Part shown: positions 1 to 8,446 of the stretch, piece by piece
Layout: each line of letters opens with the position of its first letter
How positions within the stretch are numbered: the stretch's first letter is position 1
NCBI RefSeq assembly: GCF_040412085.2
Contig: NZ_CP115921.1
Span: forward strand, 124,001-188,000
DNA length: 64,000 nucleotides
From: Vibrio sp. CB1-14
GTDB lineage: Bacteria; Pseudomonadota; Gammaproteobacteria; Enterobacterales; Vibrionaceae
Direction of reading: 5' to 3'
Notes under the pieces: generated by a model
What the model was told of the DNA's origin: nothing
The model's database searches: none
What the model saw: only the letters and a program-made list of their open reading frames with translations
Program-made: the position numbers and the translations under genes

Positions 1-1283
1 TGATGGCACAACTGAGCGTTAGTGACCTTGCTGGCGGTGGTCTTGGCGCATCTGTCTATACCTTTGTTTTCCTTGTTGCAGGCAGCACCGTTGGTTGTGT
101 CGCCAACTTAATTGCTATTGCTTACGGCCAAAGTGTTGCAAGACCTGAACATGGTAAAAAACAAGTGCGACTCGCGGTTAAAGGCGCCGTGATGCTGTCG
201 CTACTTCTAACCATTGTTCTGACTTCAGCGTTTGTTTTTGCCCCAGATTTCCTACGAATGGCCAAGCAGTCTGAAGAAGTGATTGTCGTGGCAATGACCT
301 ACCTCGACACGCTCAAGTGAGCCATGTTACCTACTTTGCTGCTCCTTATTCTACGGGGCTTGACCAGCAATTACGGCGACGCTAAATCCGTGATGATCAT
401 GTCACTTGCAACCGTCTCCTTGAACGTACCGTTTAGTTACTTCCTTGCATTCAATTTAGGTTGGGGTATTGCCGGACTAGGGCTTGGCACAGCACTAGCC
501 GCCACATTGGTATTGATTGGCTATGGTTACTGGGTATTCAAGCGCCCTACATATTACCGATTTGCTCCTTGGCTTCACTTAGAAGAATACGAATGGCGAC
601 TCATGTTGCCACTGCTGTCGATGGGTATTCCAATTGCCATTGCCGCTGCGCTCGAAATGGGGTTGATTTACGGCGGAACCCTTATGGCCGGTTTTATTGG
701 TGTAACCGCACTCGCGCTACATCAGATCTTACTGCAATGTTTAAGCTTTACGTGGAACATCAACTTCGGCTTCTCGCAAGCTGCCGCTATTTTAGTGGGT
801 AAAGAGTTCGGTAATGACAATCTAGATGGCGTTAAAGCGGTCTCAAAGCGCAGTTTTGCCCTCGTTACTATTTTAAGCGCAGTGCTGGCGGTTGTTTTTA
901 TTGTATGGCCAGAAGCCATAGCGAACCTTTTCCAGCTTGATGGAGAAGGCGAACACACGCTCACGGATATGCTTTCTTCGTTGATATGGGTCGTGGCACT
1001 TTGTTTTGTTGTCGATGCTTGGCAACTACTGGCAATTAACCTTCTACGTGGAATGAAAATTGTGGTTTTGCCGACCATCATGACCGCCATCGGTTACTGG
1101 ATATTTGGCCTTCCCGCGGCTTGGTTATTGATGTCTCACTATGAGCTTGCTGGGATCTGGGGCGGTATACTGGTCGGCCTTGCTGCGACTGGAGTGCTTT
1201 TGCTCGCTCAATTGGTTTATGAGCTCAAGGCGGCTTCTCGACCAAACCTAGTTCACAATAGTGTATATAGTAATACACATTAA
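1..1283 (+). pseudogene. MATE family efflux transporter, 5'-truncated by window edge, with an internal nonsense codon
   Basis: This is the carboxy-terminal three quarters of a multidrug and toxin extrusion (MATE) transporter, an inner-membrane cation-coupled drug antiporter. The reading frame is open from the window edge, with transmembrane segments and the family pattern of a conserved Tyr-Leu helix followed by Leu-Arg-Gly-Leu-Thr. A TGA stop at 318-320 lies in the middle of that helix. The frame continues unchanged from 321 to 1283 with a normal MATE second half. Where the TGA sits, the family usually has Trp (Trp-Ala/Gly-Met-Pro), so a TGG to TGA change is the simplest explanation. The true start lies left of the window; the ATG at position 3 is probably internal. 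Downstream translation could restart at the ATG at 324, but half a MATE protein is unlikely to work. The family call is firm; whether the stop is real or a sequencing error is unknown. Confidence 0.85.
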
Positions 1284-1285
1284 AC

Positions 1286-1384
1286 CGTCATCCTCCCGCA
1301 CGTGAGGATCTTTGTCAGCGAGTATTGCACCCAATTTATGCGAGTCACTCGCCGTGAAAGATCCCCTTTTTCAAGGGGATGACG
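1286..1384. repeat. Extragenic palindromic element with CGTCATCC/GGATGACG ends
   Basis: This stretch between the MATE gene and hutZ has terminal inverted repeats CGTCATCC (1286-1293) and GGATGACG (1377-1384). Each end forms its own local hairpin (TCCTC...GAGGAT on the left, ATCCCC...GGGGAT on the right). The middle has the paired words GCGAGT and ACTCGC. Elements of this style are scattered between genes in many Vibrio genomes. A REP or MITE-like origin is inferred. Confidence 0.6.
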
Positions 1385-1401
1385 ATATGTTAGATGACAA
1401 C

Positions 1402-1420
1402 ACGTTTATTATGTAAACGT
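1402..1420. other. Inverted repeat downstream of hutZ
   Basis: A perfect 7-5-7 inverted repeat, ACGTTTA-TTATG-TAAACGT, lies 20 bp past the hutZ stop codon. On the minus strand it could form a short hairpin ending the hutWXZ transcript, but no T-run follows, so this is a weak terminator candidate. It could also be a protein-binding palindrome. Confidence 0.35.
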
Positions 1421-1439
1421 TCTTAACTCACTAATCTGT

Positions 1440-1976
1440 TTAAGCTTCAGAATCTGCTACTTTGCGGTGACCTTCTTGAAGGTGAACAAAGTCGACAAGA
1501 TCATCGCCAGACACTTGATAAGCTTGGCCAAAGCCTTTAACAAACAGACCATGCTCCGCTTTCAAATTGAATAAAACGAAGTCTTCGAGCTGACTTAATC
1601 CATCAATGATTTCGCCAAAGCGTTCTTTCATTTGGCTAACAACTAACTTCCATTGTTCTGTATCACGCGCCACAACTGAGGCAACGGCATCAAAGGTCAG
1701 ACGCTTTCTTGCAAACAGCTGCTTACTCTCCGTTTCATCTTCAATCATCATTAAAGATACATTCGGGTTTTGCTCTAAGTTACGCGCATGACGTGCGATT
1801 TGAGAAATCAAAACAAAATAGCCATCTTGATTTTGTACAAACGGTGCGTAGCTGACATTTGGGCGACCTTCTTGGTCAACCGTGGCTAGTTGTATGGTTT
1901 TACGCTCTTGACGAAATTCTTTAATTTCCGGGCCTAGACGTCCTTGTAGGCGCTCTTGCTTAACTTGTTGATCCAT
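1440..1976 (-). CDS. hutZ: Haem-utilisation protein HutZ (haem oxygenase-like, split-barrel fold)
   Basis: HutZ is a cytoplasmic haem-binding protein of the FMN-binding split-barrel (pyridoxamine-phosphate-oxidase-like) fold. In Vibrio cholerae it cleaves haem to release iron. The 178-residue product has the usual family length. It begins with the characteristic Met-Asp-Gln-Gln-Val-Lys, carries the QLATVD...RPNVSYAPFV barrel strands and ends with the EGHRK region, whose His is the haem ligand in the V. cholerae protein. It is the last gene of hutW-hutX-hutZ, 64 bp after hutX, all leftward from the Fur-box region near 4080. Together the three enzymes take up, chaperone and degrade haem imported by HutBCD. 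Identity is very secure by order and sequence. Confidence 0.95.
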   Translation of the reverse strand: MDQQVKQERLQGRLGPEIKEFRQERKTIQLATVDQEGRPNVSYAPFVQNQDGYFVLISQIARHARNLEQNPNVSLMMIEDETESKQLFARKRLTFDAVASVVARDTEQWKLVVSQMKERFGEIIDGLSQLEDFVLFNLKAEHGLFVKGFGQAYQVSGDDLVDFVHLQEGHRKVADSEA

Positions 1977-2040
1977 GTTGAAACCTCACTTTCTCTAATA
2001 ATTATTATGTTTTAAATCGATTGCTTAACCTGGCCACTCA

Positions 2041-2547
2041 CTAGCCACGCAATTTTTGTTGCAGTGCCTTAAAGTTGTCTACCTGTTCTGGTAATAGTAC
2101 GCGCTTTTTATCTCTACCTAGGTAAATCTTGAATACGTTGTTTCCTGCTTCATCAAAGAAACCAAAATAGTAGCTCTCATTACCCATGAAAGGTTTACTA
2201 ACCAAAGCTACTGTTTTAATCAGATCTAGCTTCAAGTGGCCATGTAGCTCGCCCTCTTTACCCATCAGGTTGTAGTAGCCACGCGCTACTTTGCCCTTCG
2301 GGAATGGAGCTTTAACTTCAAAGATAGAGCCAAACGAATGCACAATCGTAGTCACTGGTCCCCACGTAGTAATTGATTCTAGAATGTCTTGTGCAACATT
2401 CCCGTTTTCGAATGCCACCATTTCTTCAGGCATTGCACAAACTACATCACGCTCACTCACTCCCAGTTGTTCTGCGATAGCAGCTGGCAATAGTGATGGT
2501 TCAGTTTCCAAGATATTTGCAACATTTTGCTTCAATTCAGTTGTCAT
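2041..2547 (-). CDS. hutX: Cytoplasmic haem carrier protein HutX
   Basis: HutX binds haem in the cytoplasm and passes it to HutZ. The product is 168 residues, the normal family length. It has an N-terminal helical segment (about residues 10-45, EPSLLPAAIAEQLGVSE) followed by the HutX/ChuX fold with a GxExHGHLKLDLI strand near residue 105 and a FGFFDEAGN strand near 130. It starts 8 bp after the hutW stop codon and is followed by hutZ, so it is the middle gene of an operon. Fur control is inferred from the box upstream of hutW. No anomalies are seen. Confidence 0.94.
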   Translation of the reverse strand: MTTELKQNVANILETEPSLLPAAIAEQLGVSERDVVCAMPEEMVAFENGNVAQDILESITTWGPVTTIVHSFGSIFEVKAPFPKGKVARGYYNLMGKEGELHGHLKLDLIKTVALVSKPFMGNESYYFGFFDEAGNNVFKIYLGRDKKRVLLPEQVDNFKALQQKLRG

Positions 2548-2555
2548 TGTATTTC

Positions 2556-3983
2556 CTATGCAGCGTTTGTTTTTGCTTTGTGATGTTTTTGAGCCTGCAT
2601 GGCATGTGGACGACCCATACCTTTTGGCATCTGTGGTTTATCTTTAATCATTGTGTTGATTGCAGCGATAGCACCTTGTGCCAAGGTTACAGACCAAAAA
2701 GAGCCAGCAACGGTAAGAACAAGGTAGTCCTCATGCAATTCAACGAGCCCATTTTGTTCCCAAATTTCAAACAGAGGCGTGAGTAGATCAAAGGTATTCT
2801 CACCTTCAAAGTTCACCAACATGCTTCTGCGCACAACGCCGCTATCGAAACCGGCTTTAAGGCTTGCCAACACTGGCTCATAGCGACTTTGCTTGCTCAT
2901 CATTGCTACGGTTGTTTTACCTGAACGCATCGCGTCCATATAAGCTTCTAGCGTTCGATGGTGCATCATTCCATAGCCGCCTATGTTGCCACCTGCTCCT
3001 GCCCCTAAAGGCAATACTTCGGCAAATGTTTTTGCAACGCTGTTATATTGACTGCGCTCTCGATTATCTCTTGCCCAGTGATTCACGCTTAACTGCTTCA
3101 CGAAATGCTTATTCATGAAGTCGACGCCAAGGTTGTACATAGCGGCCTTTTCAGCGGATGTTGCTGGTGCTTCAGAGCGCCCTTTTTCAACTAATCCAAT
3201 CATTGGCGCCGATCCACCCACCACCAATTGGTATAAGTCGACACCGTGAGCGCCTGTTTCCATGTAATCCTTGAGATCTTGTTTAAATACTTCAAGTGTT
3301 TGATAAGGAAGTCCATAGAGCAGATCTATAATGATTGGCGCCTCATCGCGTACCGCTAGTTGAGAGAGTCGCTCCATAACGACTTCTCGATCATCAAGAC
3401 GTTTAGCACTTCTTCTCACTTTAGTATCAAAGCTCTGAACACCAAACGAAAAGCGATTGAAGCCACCTTCAAGTGCGTTATCAAACATCTCTTCACTGAA
3501 ACGGTTGGTGCGCCCTTCAAGGGTAATTTCGCAGTCAGTCGCTAGAGGGAAAGAGGCATGAATAGCTTTCCCTAGCTTACGCACCTGCTCGGGAGATAAG
3601 TCTGTTGGCGTACCCCCGCCAATATAGACAGCATGAAATAATCCACTTTGGGTCCACTCTAGCTTTGATTTGATTTCAATCTCTTTCATAAGAGCTTCGA
3701 AATAGTCATCGACCAATCGACGACTTGAAGCATTCTGGAAAAAGTTACAAAAAGTGCAACGAACACGACAAAATGGAATATGAATGTACAAGCAACGTTT
3801 TTTACTGCGAGAGGTTGTCTGAGCGGTTAAGTCTTTAAACAAGCCTTCGTATCGTTCCGATTGGATTGGTACGGCCATACCACCCGCATGGGGTGAGGTC
3901 TTCTTTCCGAATGCAAATCGCAATGGATCTGGGGTATTTACCCCTAAATGTGACTCATCGAGTTGACTTAAATCAATTTTCAT
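2556..3983 (-). CDS. hutW: HutW, radical SAM haem-utilisation protein (HemN/ChuW-like)
   Basis: HutW is a radical S-adenosylmethionine enzyme related to HemN and to ChuW, which opens the haem ring anaerobically. The 475-residue product has the CxxxCxxC cluster motif (Cys-Arg-Val-Arg-Cys-Thr-Phe-Cys) at about residues 71-78 after YIHIPF, the GGGTPTDL SAM-binding strand near residue 122, and a HemN-type C-terminal domain. It leads the leftward hutW-hutX-hutZ operon and is divergent from hutB. The 207 bp between the two starts holds a strong Fur box. In several vibrios tonB1-exbB1-exbD1 lie between hutW and hutB; they are absent here. The exact chemistry of HutW itself is inferred from ChuW. Confidence 0.92.
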   Translation of the reverse strand: MKIDLSQLDESHLGVNTPDPLRFAFGKKTSPHAGGMAVPIQSERYEGLFKDLTAQTTSRSKKRCLYIHIPFCRVRCTFCNFFQNASSRRLVDDYFEALMKEIEIKSKLEWTQSGLFHAVYIGGGTPTDLSPEQVRKLGKAIHASFPLATDCEITLEGRTNRFSEEMFDNALEGGFNRFSFGVQSFDTKVRRSAKRLDDREVVMERLSQLAVRDEAPIIIDLLYGLPYQTLEVFKQDLKDYMETGAHGVDLYQLVVGGSAPMIGLVEKGRSEAPATSAEKAAMYNLGVDFMNKHFVKQLSVNHWARDNRERSQYNSVAKTFAEVLPLGAGAGGNIGGYGMMHHRTLEAYMDAMRSGKTTVAMMSKQSRYEPVLASLKAGFDSGVVRRSMLVNFEGENTFDLLTPLFEIWEQNGLVELHEDYLVLTVAGSFWSVTLAQGAIAAINTMIKDKPQMPKGMGRPHAMQAQKHHKAKTNAA

Positions 3984-4071
3984 AACTGCTCACGATAACT
4001 ATCAACGCCCTGTTGTATAAGGCTTAATCTAAAACGAGAAAGATCATAATAGCCCCATAGTGATTATGCAA

Positions 4072-4094
4072 ATGATAATTGATATTATTTTCAC
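4072..4094. promoter_or_regulatory. Fur box between hutW and hutB
   Basis: The sequence GATAATTGATATTATTTTC (4074-4092) closely follows the 19-bp Fur consensus built from GATAAT hexamers. It lies between the divergent hutWXZ and hutBCD operons, about 100 bp from each start. Iron repression of both is a strong inference from established hut regulation. Confidence 0.75.
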
Positions 4095-4190
4095 TAACAT
4101 GCATAATCCAATAAAACTCAGGGCAACAACATACTTGTACGCCCAGAAAACCCATTTATGGAAAGCACTGGTTTGCTTAGGATCCCGACA

Positions 4191-5045
4191 ATGAAACACG
4201 CTCTTAAAAACGTACTTTTAGCTGGCGCCGCTTTTTCTTTAGCTTGTGGTCAAGCTTTTGCCGCCAGTAATGAAAAAATCGTCAGCGCTGGCGCTTCAGT
4301 CACCGAACTTATCTATGCACTTGATGCAGAGAGTCAACTCGTAGGCGTCGATGTCACTAGTATTACTCCTAAAGACTCTTCACTCCCTAAAGTTGGTTAC
4401 CACAGAGCGTTATCATCAGAAGGCCTTTTAGCACTGCAGCCGACTATGATTATTGGGTCAGATGAAATGGGGCCAAAGACAACATTAGATCAGTTGCAGC
4501 GGATTGGTGTCGATATCAAGGTGGTGAATAACGATCCTACAATCATTGGTCTAAACAAACGCATTGACCAAATCGCCGCGCTAACCCACACAAAAAACAG
4601 AGCACCCGCCCTAAAATCACAAGTTGCCACAATAGTTAAGGATTTAGAGACGAATCAGAACGTAGAGCATAAAACAAAGAAAGTCTTATTCTTGCTAATA
4701 CATGAAGGCCGTCCAGCAAACGTTGCTGGTAGTGACACGACGCCAGATGCCATCATTACTCTGGCAGGGGGTTAAAACCCAGCCGCCGCATCGCTAACGT
4801 CATACAAACCAATCTCAAATGAAGCCATTATTGAGATGCAGCCAGATGTGGTGCTTGTGAGCGGACGCAGTTACGCGAAGCTCGGCGGTAGTGCTGCGAT
4901 TATTGATGCCTTACCAATGTTGTCAGCAACGCCTGCTGGGCAAAATAATGCCATTTTAACCATTGACGGCCATGCTTTGGTAGGTGGTCTTGGTCTAAAG
5001 AGCCTAGAAGAGGCAAAACGCATTAACGCGCTCCTTTACCCATAG
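4191..5045 (+). pseudogene. hutB: Periplasmic haem-binding protein HutB, interrupted by an in-frame stop
   Basis: HutB is the periplasmic binding protein that delivers haem to the HutCD ABC transporter. Starting at the ATG at 4191 (AGGA upstream), it has a clear signal peptide ending at about residue 25 (QAFAA), then the class III binding-protein fold (VSAGASVTELIYAL). A TAA at 4773-4775 (codon 195) interrupts the gene. The same frame then continues to 5045 through NPAA...YKPIS...MQPDVVLVSG to the normal HutB end ALVGGLGLKSL. Homologues have a residue such as Lys after LAGG, so a single AAA to TAA change explains it. The intact length would be 284 residues. hutC and hutD downstream look intact. 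Loss of HutB would impair uptake unless read-through or another binding protein substitutes. Confidence 0.88.
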
Positions 5046-5132
5046 TTAGCTTGTTGGGGGTAATAGTGCAAAGTACGCTTATACCTCCTCCAACTTATTG
5101 CATCTTAACACCCTGCTTTCTTTAAGATTTTT

Positions 5133-6167
5133 ATGCTAAGAAACTTCTCTAACACTCTCGTATTTTCAGCCTTTGCGATATTGCTGGTGCTGTCTTCCGT
5201 GTATTCCATTACCGTCGGCCCCATGAACATCTCTTTCTGGCAGAGTATTCAATCGCTGACGATGGCGACTAATGATTTGGCGCCGCATATCAACTTAGTC
5301 ATCCACGATATTCGTCTTCCTCGAACACTACTTTGCATGTTGGTCGGTGCCATTCTCGCGGTTTGCGGCGCTGTCATGCAGGGGCTATTTCGTAATCCAT
5401 TGGCCGAACCAGGCATCATTGGCGTGTCCGCGGGTGCCTCACTTGGTGGTGCATTGGCGATTGTTGGTTTTGCTGCGTTAGGTATCGAATTCCCTGAGTT
5501 TATGGCGCTAATGGTTGTGCCTGTATTCGCCTTTTTTGGTGGAGCACTGACCACGATTTTGGTGTATCGATTAGGCACAAGTAAATTTGGCACGTCTGTC
5601 ACCATAATGCTGCTAGCTGGTGTCGCGATAAGTGCTTTGTCGGGCGCGGCTATTGGCTATCTAAATTTCATTGCTGACGATCAAATGCTTCGCGATCTGT
5701 CACTTTGGTCTATGGGTTCATTAGCAGGAGCCAGTTGGGGCAAAATTTCCTTATCAGCCATAACATTACTCATTCTATTTTGGTTCTTTTACAAAAAAGC
5801 GATGGCACTAAACGCCTTATTACTTGGTGAGTCTGAAGCGAAGCACCTCGGTATTCCGGTTCAACGCCTAAAAAGACAGTTAATTTTACTCACCGCCGTT
5901 GGTGTGGGTGTTACGGTCAGCGTGTCAGGATTGATCGGCTTCATTGGTTTGGTTATCCCCCACTTAGGCCGCATGCTAGCAGGTCCAGACCACCGTACCT
6001 TGCTACCTTTGTCCGCGCTACTTGGCGCTCTGCTCATGACCGCAGCAGATATGGTCGCTCGTGTCGCAGTTGCGCCCGCAGAGCTGCCTGTAGGCATCGT
6101 TACGGCAATTGTCGGTGCACCATTCTTCTTATACCTGCTATTTCAGCAAAAAGGGAAATTTGTATGA
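5133..6167 (+). CDS. hutC: Haem ABC transporter permease HutC
   Basis: HutC is the membrane-spanning subunit of the haem importer in the inner membrane. The 344-residue product belongs to the FecCD/BtuC permease family, with about nine to ten hydrophobic segments. It has the family words RLPRTLLCMLVGAILA near residue 60, MQGLFRNPLAEPGIIGVSAGAS near 85, and GFIGLVIPHLGRMLAGPDHR near 270, the coupling region facing the ATPase. It lies 87 bp after hutB and overlaps hutD by 4 bp, so translation is probably coupled to hutD. The reading frame is full length and undamaged, unlike hutB. Confidence 0.93.
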   Translation: MLRNFSNTLVFSAFAILLVLSSVYSITVGPMNISFWQSIQSLTMATNDLAPHINLVIHDIRLPRTLLCMLVGAILAVCGAVMQGLFRNPLAEPGIIGVSAGASLGGALAIVGFAALGIEFPEFMALMVVPVFAFFGGALTTILVYRLGTSKFGTSVTIMLLAGVAISALSGAAIGYLNFIADDQMLRDLSLWSMGSLAGASWGKISLSAITLLILFWFFYKKAMALNALLLGESEAKHLGIPVQRLKRQLILLTAVGVGVTVSVSGLIGFIGLVIPHLGRMLAGPDHRTLLPLSALLGALLMTAADMVARVAVAPAELPVGIVTAIVGAPFFLYLLFQQKGKFV

Positions 6168-7021
6168 GTCTTGAAAGCCATCTTGTTGAAGACAGTCTCC
6201 TTGAAAGCAGTCACCCTGGAAAAAATCCCGTTAAAAACCGTCTCAATGACATCGCTATCTCAGCGCGTGGTCTTAAGATGCGATTTGGGAATAGAGTGAT
6301 ATTGGATGATGTCGATATTGACCTTTACTCTGGGCAAGTCACCACATTGCTTGGCCCTAATGGAGCAGGTAAAAGCACCCTACTTAAACTTCTATGTGGA
6401 GAAACACCTTCAAGTTTTGACATTCGCTACTTCGGTAAACCAAGAACCCAATGGCCAGCACAGCGGCTCTCAAAGCACCTGGCACTATTGCCACAACACA
6501 GTACTTTGTCGTTTCCATTTCTGGCATCTGAAGTTGTTGAGCTTGGCGCTATTCCATTGGAGATCTGCAACCACGCAACACAATCACTCGCTAAGCGCTA
6601 TATGGGTACAGCAGACGTAGAGCATTTAGCAAAGCGCCTTTACCCTTCGCTCTCTGGAGGAGAAAAGCAACGTGTGCACCTCGCTAGAGTATTGACACAG
6701 TTACATCAATCAGGTGATCAAAAGATACTTATGTTAGACGAGCCTACTTCAGCATTAGATCTCGCTCATCAACACAACACCTTGGCAATCGCCAGAGAGC
6801 TAGCCGATACGCAAAATGCAGCTCTAGTGGTTGTACTTCATGATCTTAACCTCGCGTCTCAATATTCAGATAGATTGATCGTCCTAGATAATGGAAAGAT
6901 CGTCGCGGATGATGCCCCTTGGCAAGCGCTCACCAGTGACTTGATTGAAGAGGTATATGGCTACCACTCTATGGTGACCAAACATCCGAAACATAACTTT
7001 CCGCTAGTCTTACCTCAATAG
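6164..7021 (+). CDS. hutD: Haem ABC transporter ATP-binding protein HutD
   Basis: HutD powers haem import through HutC. The product has 285 residues with a longer than usual hydrophilic N-terminal tail of about 30 residues before the ABC domain. The Walker A motif GPNGAGKST is near residue 65, the ABC signature LSGGEKQRVHLAR near 165 and Walker B with DEPTSALDL near 190, followed by the H-loop VVLHDLN. The start overlaps the hutC stop (ATGA). It closes the hutBCD operon and is followed by a clear rho-independent terminator at 7051-7079. The N-terminal tail might be avoided by an internal start, but the ATGA overlap supports the start given. Confidence 0.93.
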   Translation: MSLESHLVEDSLLESSHPGKNPVKNRLNDIAISARGLKMRFGNRVILDDVDIDLYSGQVTTLLGPNGAGKSTLLKLLCGETPSSFDIRYFGKPRTQWPAQRLSKHLALLPQHSTLSFPFLASEVVELGAIPLEICNHATQSLAKRYMGTADVEHLAKRLYPSLSGGEKQRVHLARVLTQLHQSGDQKILMLDEPTSALDLAHQHNTLAIARELADTQNAALVVVLHDLNLASQYSDRLIVLDNGKIVADDAPWQALTSDLIEEVYGYHSMVTKHPKHNFPLVLPQ

Positions 7022-7050
7022 ACCTCTAACTCAATAAGCTTCAGATACAA

Positions 7051-7079
7051 AAAAACCGCTCTATCTTGAGCGGTTTTCA
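7051..7079. terminator. Rho-independent terminator after hutD
   Basis: A stem of AAAACCGCTC and GAGCGGTTTT with a 6-base loop sits 30 bp after the hutD stop codon. A-runs and T-runs flank it on both sides, so it can also serve the leftward luxT gene, which ends at 7117. Confidence 0.85.
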
Positions 7080-7116
7080 TCTTACTGTTTTGCCAGCTAT
7101 GGCTAGGAGTCGATGA

Positions 7117-7578
7117 CTACTTAGTCAATTGGATCAATGAACGGCCGATAAGCCATTCTAGTTCCTTGTCACTACCTTCACCGTACTGCGTCTCAACCAG
7201 CTTATAAAGGCGGTCAATCCCCTTAGAGGCAAACTCGTGTGAGTTTTCTGAAGTGACAATGTGGTGGAACAGAAGTTTAAGAATAGCTAAAAACTCATGA
7301 TTCTTAAGAGAATTAATCCAACTTACTGTGAATCCATCAATGCCTTTTTCAAACTCCAGATGTTCAACGAACATTTTGAAGATACGTCCATCTAGTGCGG
7401 CGGTAAAATCCGTCTTCTTTGGAAAATGGTGACTAATTCCGGTTCTTGATATACCTGTCTGCTGGCTTAATGTGGTATACGACATTTTGTCATAACCAAG
7501 ACGAATGATCTGATCAACGACCGCTTCCATGATTTTCTGGATCGTAATCTCAGTATCTTCTTTACTACGCTTTGGCAT
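7117..7578 (-). CDS. luxT: TetR-family regulator, LuxT-type
   Basis: This 153-residue TetR-type DNA-binding protein closely resembles Vibrio LuxT. LuxT affects luxO, qrr1 and siderophore or virulence genes in several vibrios. The N terminus MPKRSKEDTEITIQKIM and the HTH region (YTTLSQQTGISRTGISHHFPKK, about residues 37-58) match LuxT. The C terminus carries the family words FHHIVTSE and KELEWLIGRSLI. It is transcribed alone, leftward, toward the hutD terminator. A 500-bp AT-rich spacer with several inverted repeats lies upstream. The symbol rests on recalled resemblance. Confidence 0.78.
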   Translation of the reverse strand: MPKRSKEDTEITIQKIMEAVVDQIIRLGYDKMSYTTLSQQTGISRTGISHHFPKKTDFTAALDGRIFKMFVEHLEFEKGIDGFTVSWINSLKNHEFLAILKLLFHHIVTSENSHEFASKGIDRLYKLVETQYGEGSDKELEWLIGRSLIQLTK

Positions 7579-8079
7579 TTCTTAAGCTTCTCTAATCGTT
7601 ATCTGCGTACGCTGTATGCTATACCATAATTAAAGCAGTGCTCGCTGTAATTTTCTATCCATTTATGTATCAATTTGCTCAAACACAGATTACGGCAACC
7701 TGAAAGCAAACCATACACGAGACACATAGTTGGTACAGATACCATTTAAAATAATATAAAAATCAAGTTATTGATTAGTAACTTATAAAGTCTACCATTT
7801 CGCACTAAGGCTTGTACTAATCTGTACTATATCATTAGTACAAGAGTCTCATTTTTGAGAACTTAATCACAAACAAACAACACCACTTGCATATCCAAAA
7901 GCTATTGATAAACAAATAGATATTTACAATTTATATTATACCAAAGCCTAATATTCAAAAAATGATGCTTAAGCTCGTGCATCATTTACTAACACTTAGC
8001 CTAGAAGCAGTGAATTTATTGCTGGATACCTAATTTCTACAGTTATAGAATAACCACAGATTTTATGAGAGGTATCGTT
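7579..8079. other. 500-bp AT-rich intergenic region with inverted repeats
   Basis: No ORF with a plausible ribosome site is seen between the divergent luxT and yfcZ-like genes. The region contains a perfect 11-bp inverted repeat at 7811-7844, a TCTC/GAGA hairpin at 7847-7860, and AATGATGC/GCATCATT arms at about 7962-7987. It probably holds both promoters and perhaps a small RNA; none can be named. Confidence 0.5.
7811..7844. promoter_or_regulatory. Perfect 11-bp inverted repeat (possible operator)
   Basis: Arms CTTGTACTAAT (7811-7821) and ATTAGTACAAG (7834-7844) are separated by 12 bp, and the word TGTACTA recurs in the spacer. It lies about 230 bp from each divergent gene start. The form suits a dimeric repressor such as LuxT itself, or an RNA hairpin. 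The binding partner is unknown. Confidence 0.4.
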
Positions 8080-8379
8080 ATGTCAAACACCTATGAAGAA
8101 CCAACCGTATGTGACGCTTGTGGCGTTGCTGGAGAAATGGGATTCATCATCAAGGAAGGCGATGACGTCGCAGAAGTACAATTATTCGGCGAATCGCAAG
8201 TTCAGCTACAAGCAGAAATTCAAAAATACATCGATTTGGCAAAGACTGTGTCAGAGAACGTTGAATTTGAAATTTCTGAGCTTGGTGAAGAGAGCAAAGA
8301 GCTTACAGCTCGTTTCAAGTTTGAAGTGAGTGCAGAGAAGCTGATTTTTGAACTAAAAACGCGCTCTCTAGCGCGCTAA
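8080..8379 (+). CDS. YfcZ/YiiS family protein
   Basis: This 99-residue cytoplasmic protein belongs to the small YfcZ/YiiS (DUF406) family of gammaproteobacteria. Its molecular role is unknown. The start chosen is the ATG at 8080, giving MSNTYEEP..., because GAGAGG lies just upstream; an ATG at 8065 would overlap that ribosome site. The family words CDACGVAGEMGF near the N terminus and an acidic amphipathic helix in the middle are present. In Escherichia coli yfcZ lies next to fadL; no such partner is here. The gene stands alone and ends shortly before a bidirectional terminator. Confidence 0.8.
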   Translation: MSNTYEEPTVCDACGVAGEMGFIIKEGDDVAEVQLFGESQVQLQAEIQKYIDLAKTVSENVEFEISELGEESKELTARFKFEVSAEKLIFELKTRSLAR

Positions 8380-8419
8380 TACCGCAATTAGCTGGTGCCC
8401 AAAAAAGCACAAGTTTACT

Positions 8420-8446
8420 AAAGCGAGCATTATTGCTCGCTTTTTA
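8420..8446. terminator. Bidirectional terminator between converging genes
   Basis: The stem AAGCGAGCA/TGCTCGCTT with a 4-base loop is flanked by an A-rich side and a T5 run. It serves the rightward yfcZ-like gene and overlaps the last codons of the leftward exported-protein gene that ends at 8430. Confidence 0.75.

Noticed and set aside
318..320. Selenocysteine reading of the TGA in the MATE gene
   Set aside because: MATE proteins have Trp at this helix position, and no selenocysteine member or nearby SECIS-like hairpin is known to me.
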